A DNA stretch of 64,000 nucleotides from Channallabes apus (taxonomy: Eukaryota; Chordata; Actinopteri; Siluriformes; Clariidae), in assembly GCA_030522415.1 (NCBI GenBank), contig CM060121.1, positions 18,070,642 to 18,134,641 on the forward strand, given 5' to 3'. Position numbers and translations under genes: made by a program. Of the stretch, positions 63,890 through 64,000 are shown one piece after another; positions within the stretch are counted from its first letter, which is position 1; each line of letters opens with the position of its first letter. The notes beneath the pieces are model-generated. The model made no database searches and was not told the origin of the DNA. It saw nothing but the letters and a program-made list of their open reading frames with translations.

Positions 63890-64000
63890 GTAAGTAAAGA
63901 CCAACGTTGAGATACAGTTAATGCTGTGCTGCACTGCCACCTGGTGGAGCTTTATGGTGTGGCACATACTGTACGTACACACAAGTAGCACGATCTGTAG

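Overview
The window is vertebrate nuclear DNA, almost certainly from a teleost and probably an otophysan fish. A catfish is my best guess, not a demonstrated one. It has long AT-rich introns, long (TA)n arrays, many Tc1/mariner and hAT relics, and SINE/LINE families that I know from ostariophysan genomes. Three host genes, all on the + strand, can be assembled exon by exon with consistent splice phases.

Layout. (1) 1-11310: the 3' part of a type I cytokine receptor gene, called il27ra from its box 1 and its conserved C-terminal tyrosine motif. Its last intron carries a TA-flanked Tc1 MITE next to a hAT element that was itself hit by a 5'-truncated L1/Tx1 LINE. (2) About 12.5-17.7 kb: intergenic, filled with Tc1 relics and SINEs, including a tRNA-Gly-derived SINE with a perfect 16-bp target duplication. 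(3) 17.7-38.0 kb: smarca4 (BRG1). It has a CpG-rich promoter and untranslated first exon, a 4.9-kb first intron with an L2-type LINE, and 33 coding exons encoding about 1628 residues. (4) 38-43 kb: intergenic, with an antisense Rex/CR1-type LINE. (5) 43.1-56.4 kb: ldlr, complete in 18 exons (about 860 residues), with a sterol-regulatory-element-like site and a GC box upstream. (6) 56.4-64 kb: mostly repeats, including an almost intact Tc1 transposon whose transposase has one in-frame stop before the last catalytic residue. The right edge may hold the first exon of another gene.

The genes do not form a pathway. smarca4 is the ATPase of BAF chromatin remodelling, ldlr takes up lipoprotein, and il27ra is an immune receptor. 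Their value together is synteny: SMARCA4 and LDLR are neighbours in mammals (human 19p13.2), and IL27RA is on the same human arm. I see no CRISPR array, operon, RNA gene cluster or other undescribed system. The most notable points are the transposon nesting and target-site evidence, palindromic mariner/MITE structures, the conserved ldlr promoter site, changes in the LDLR EGF-A surface that binds PCSK9 in mammals, and two NAGNAG tandem splice acceptors.
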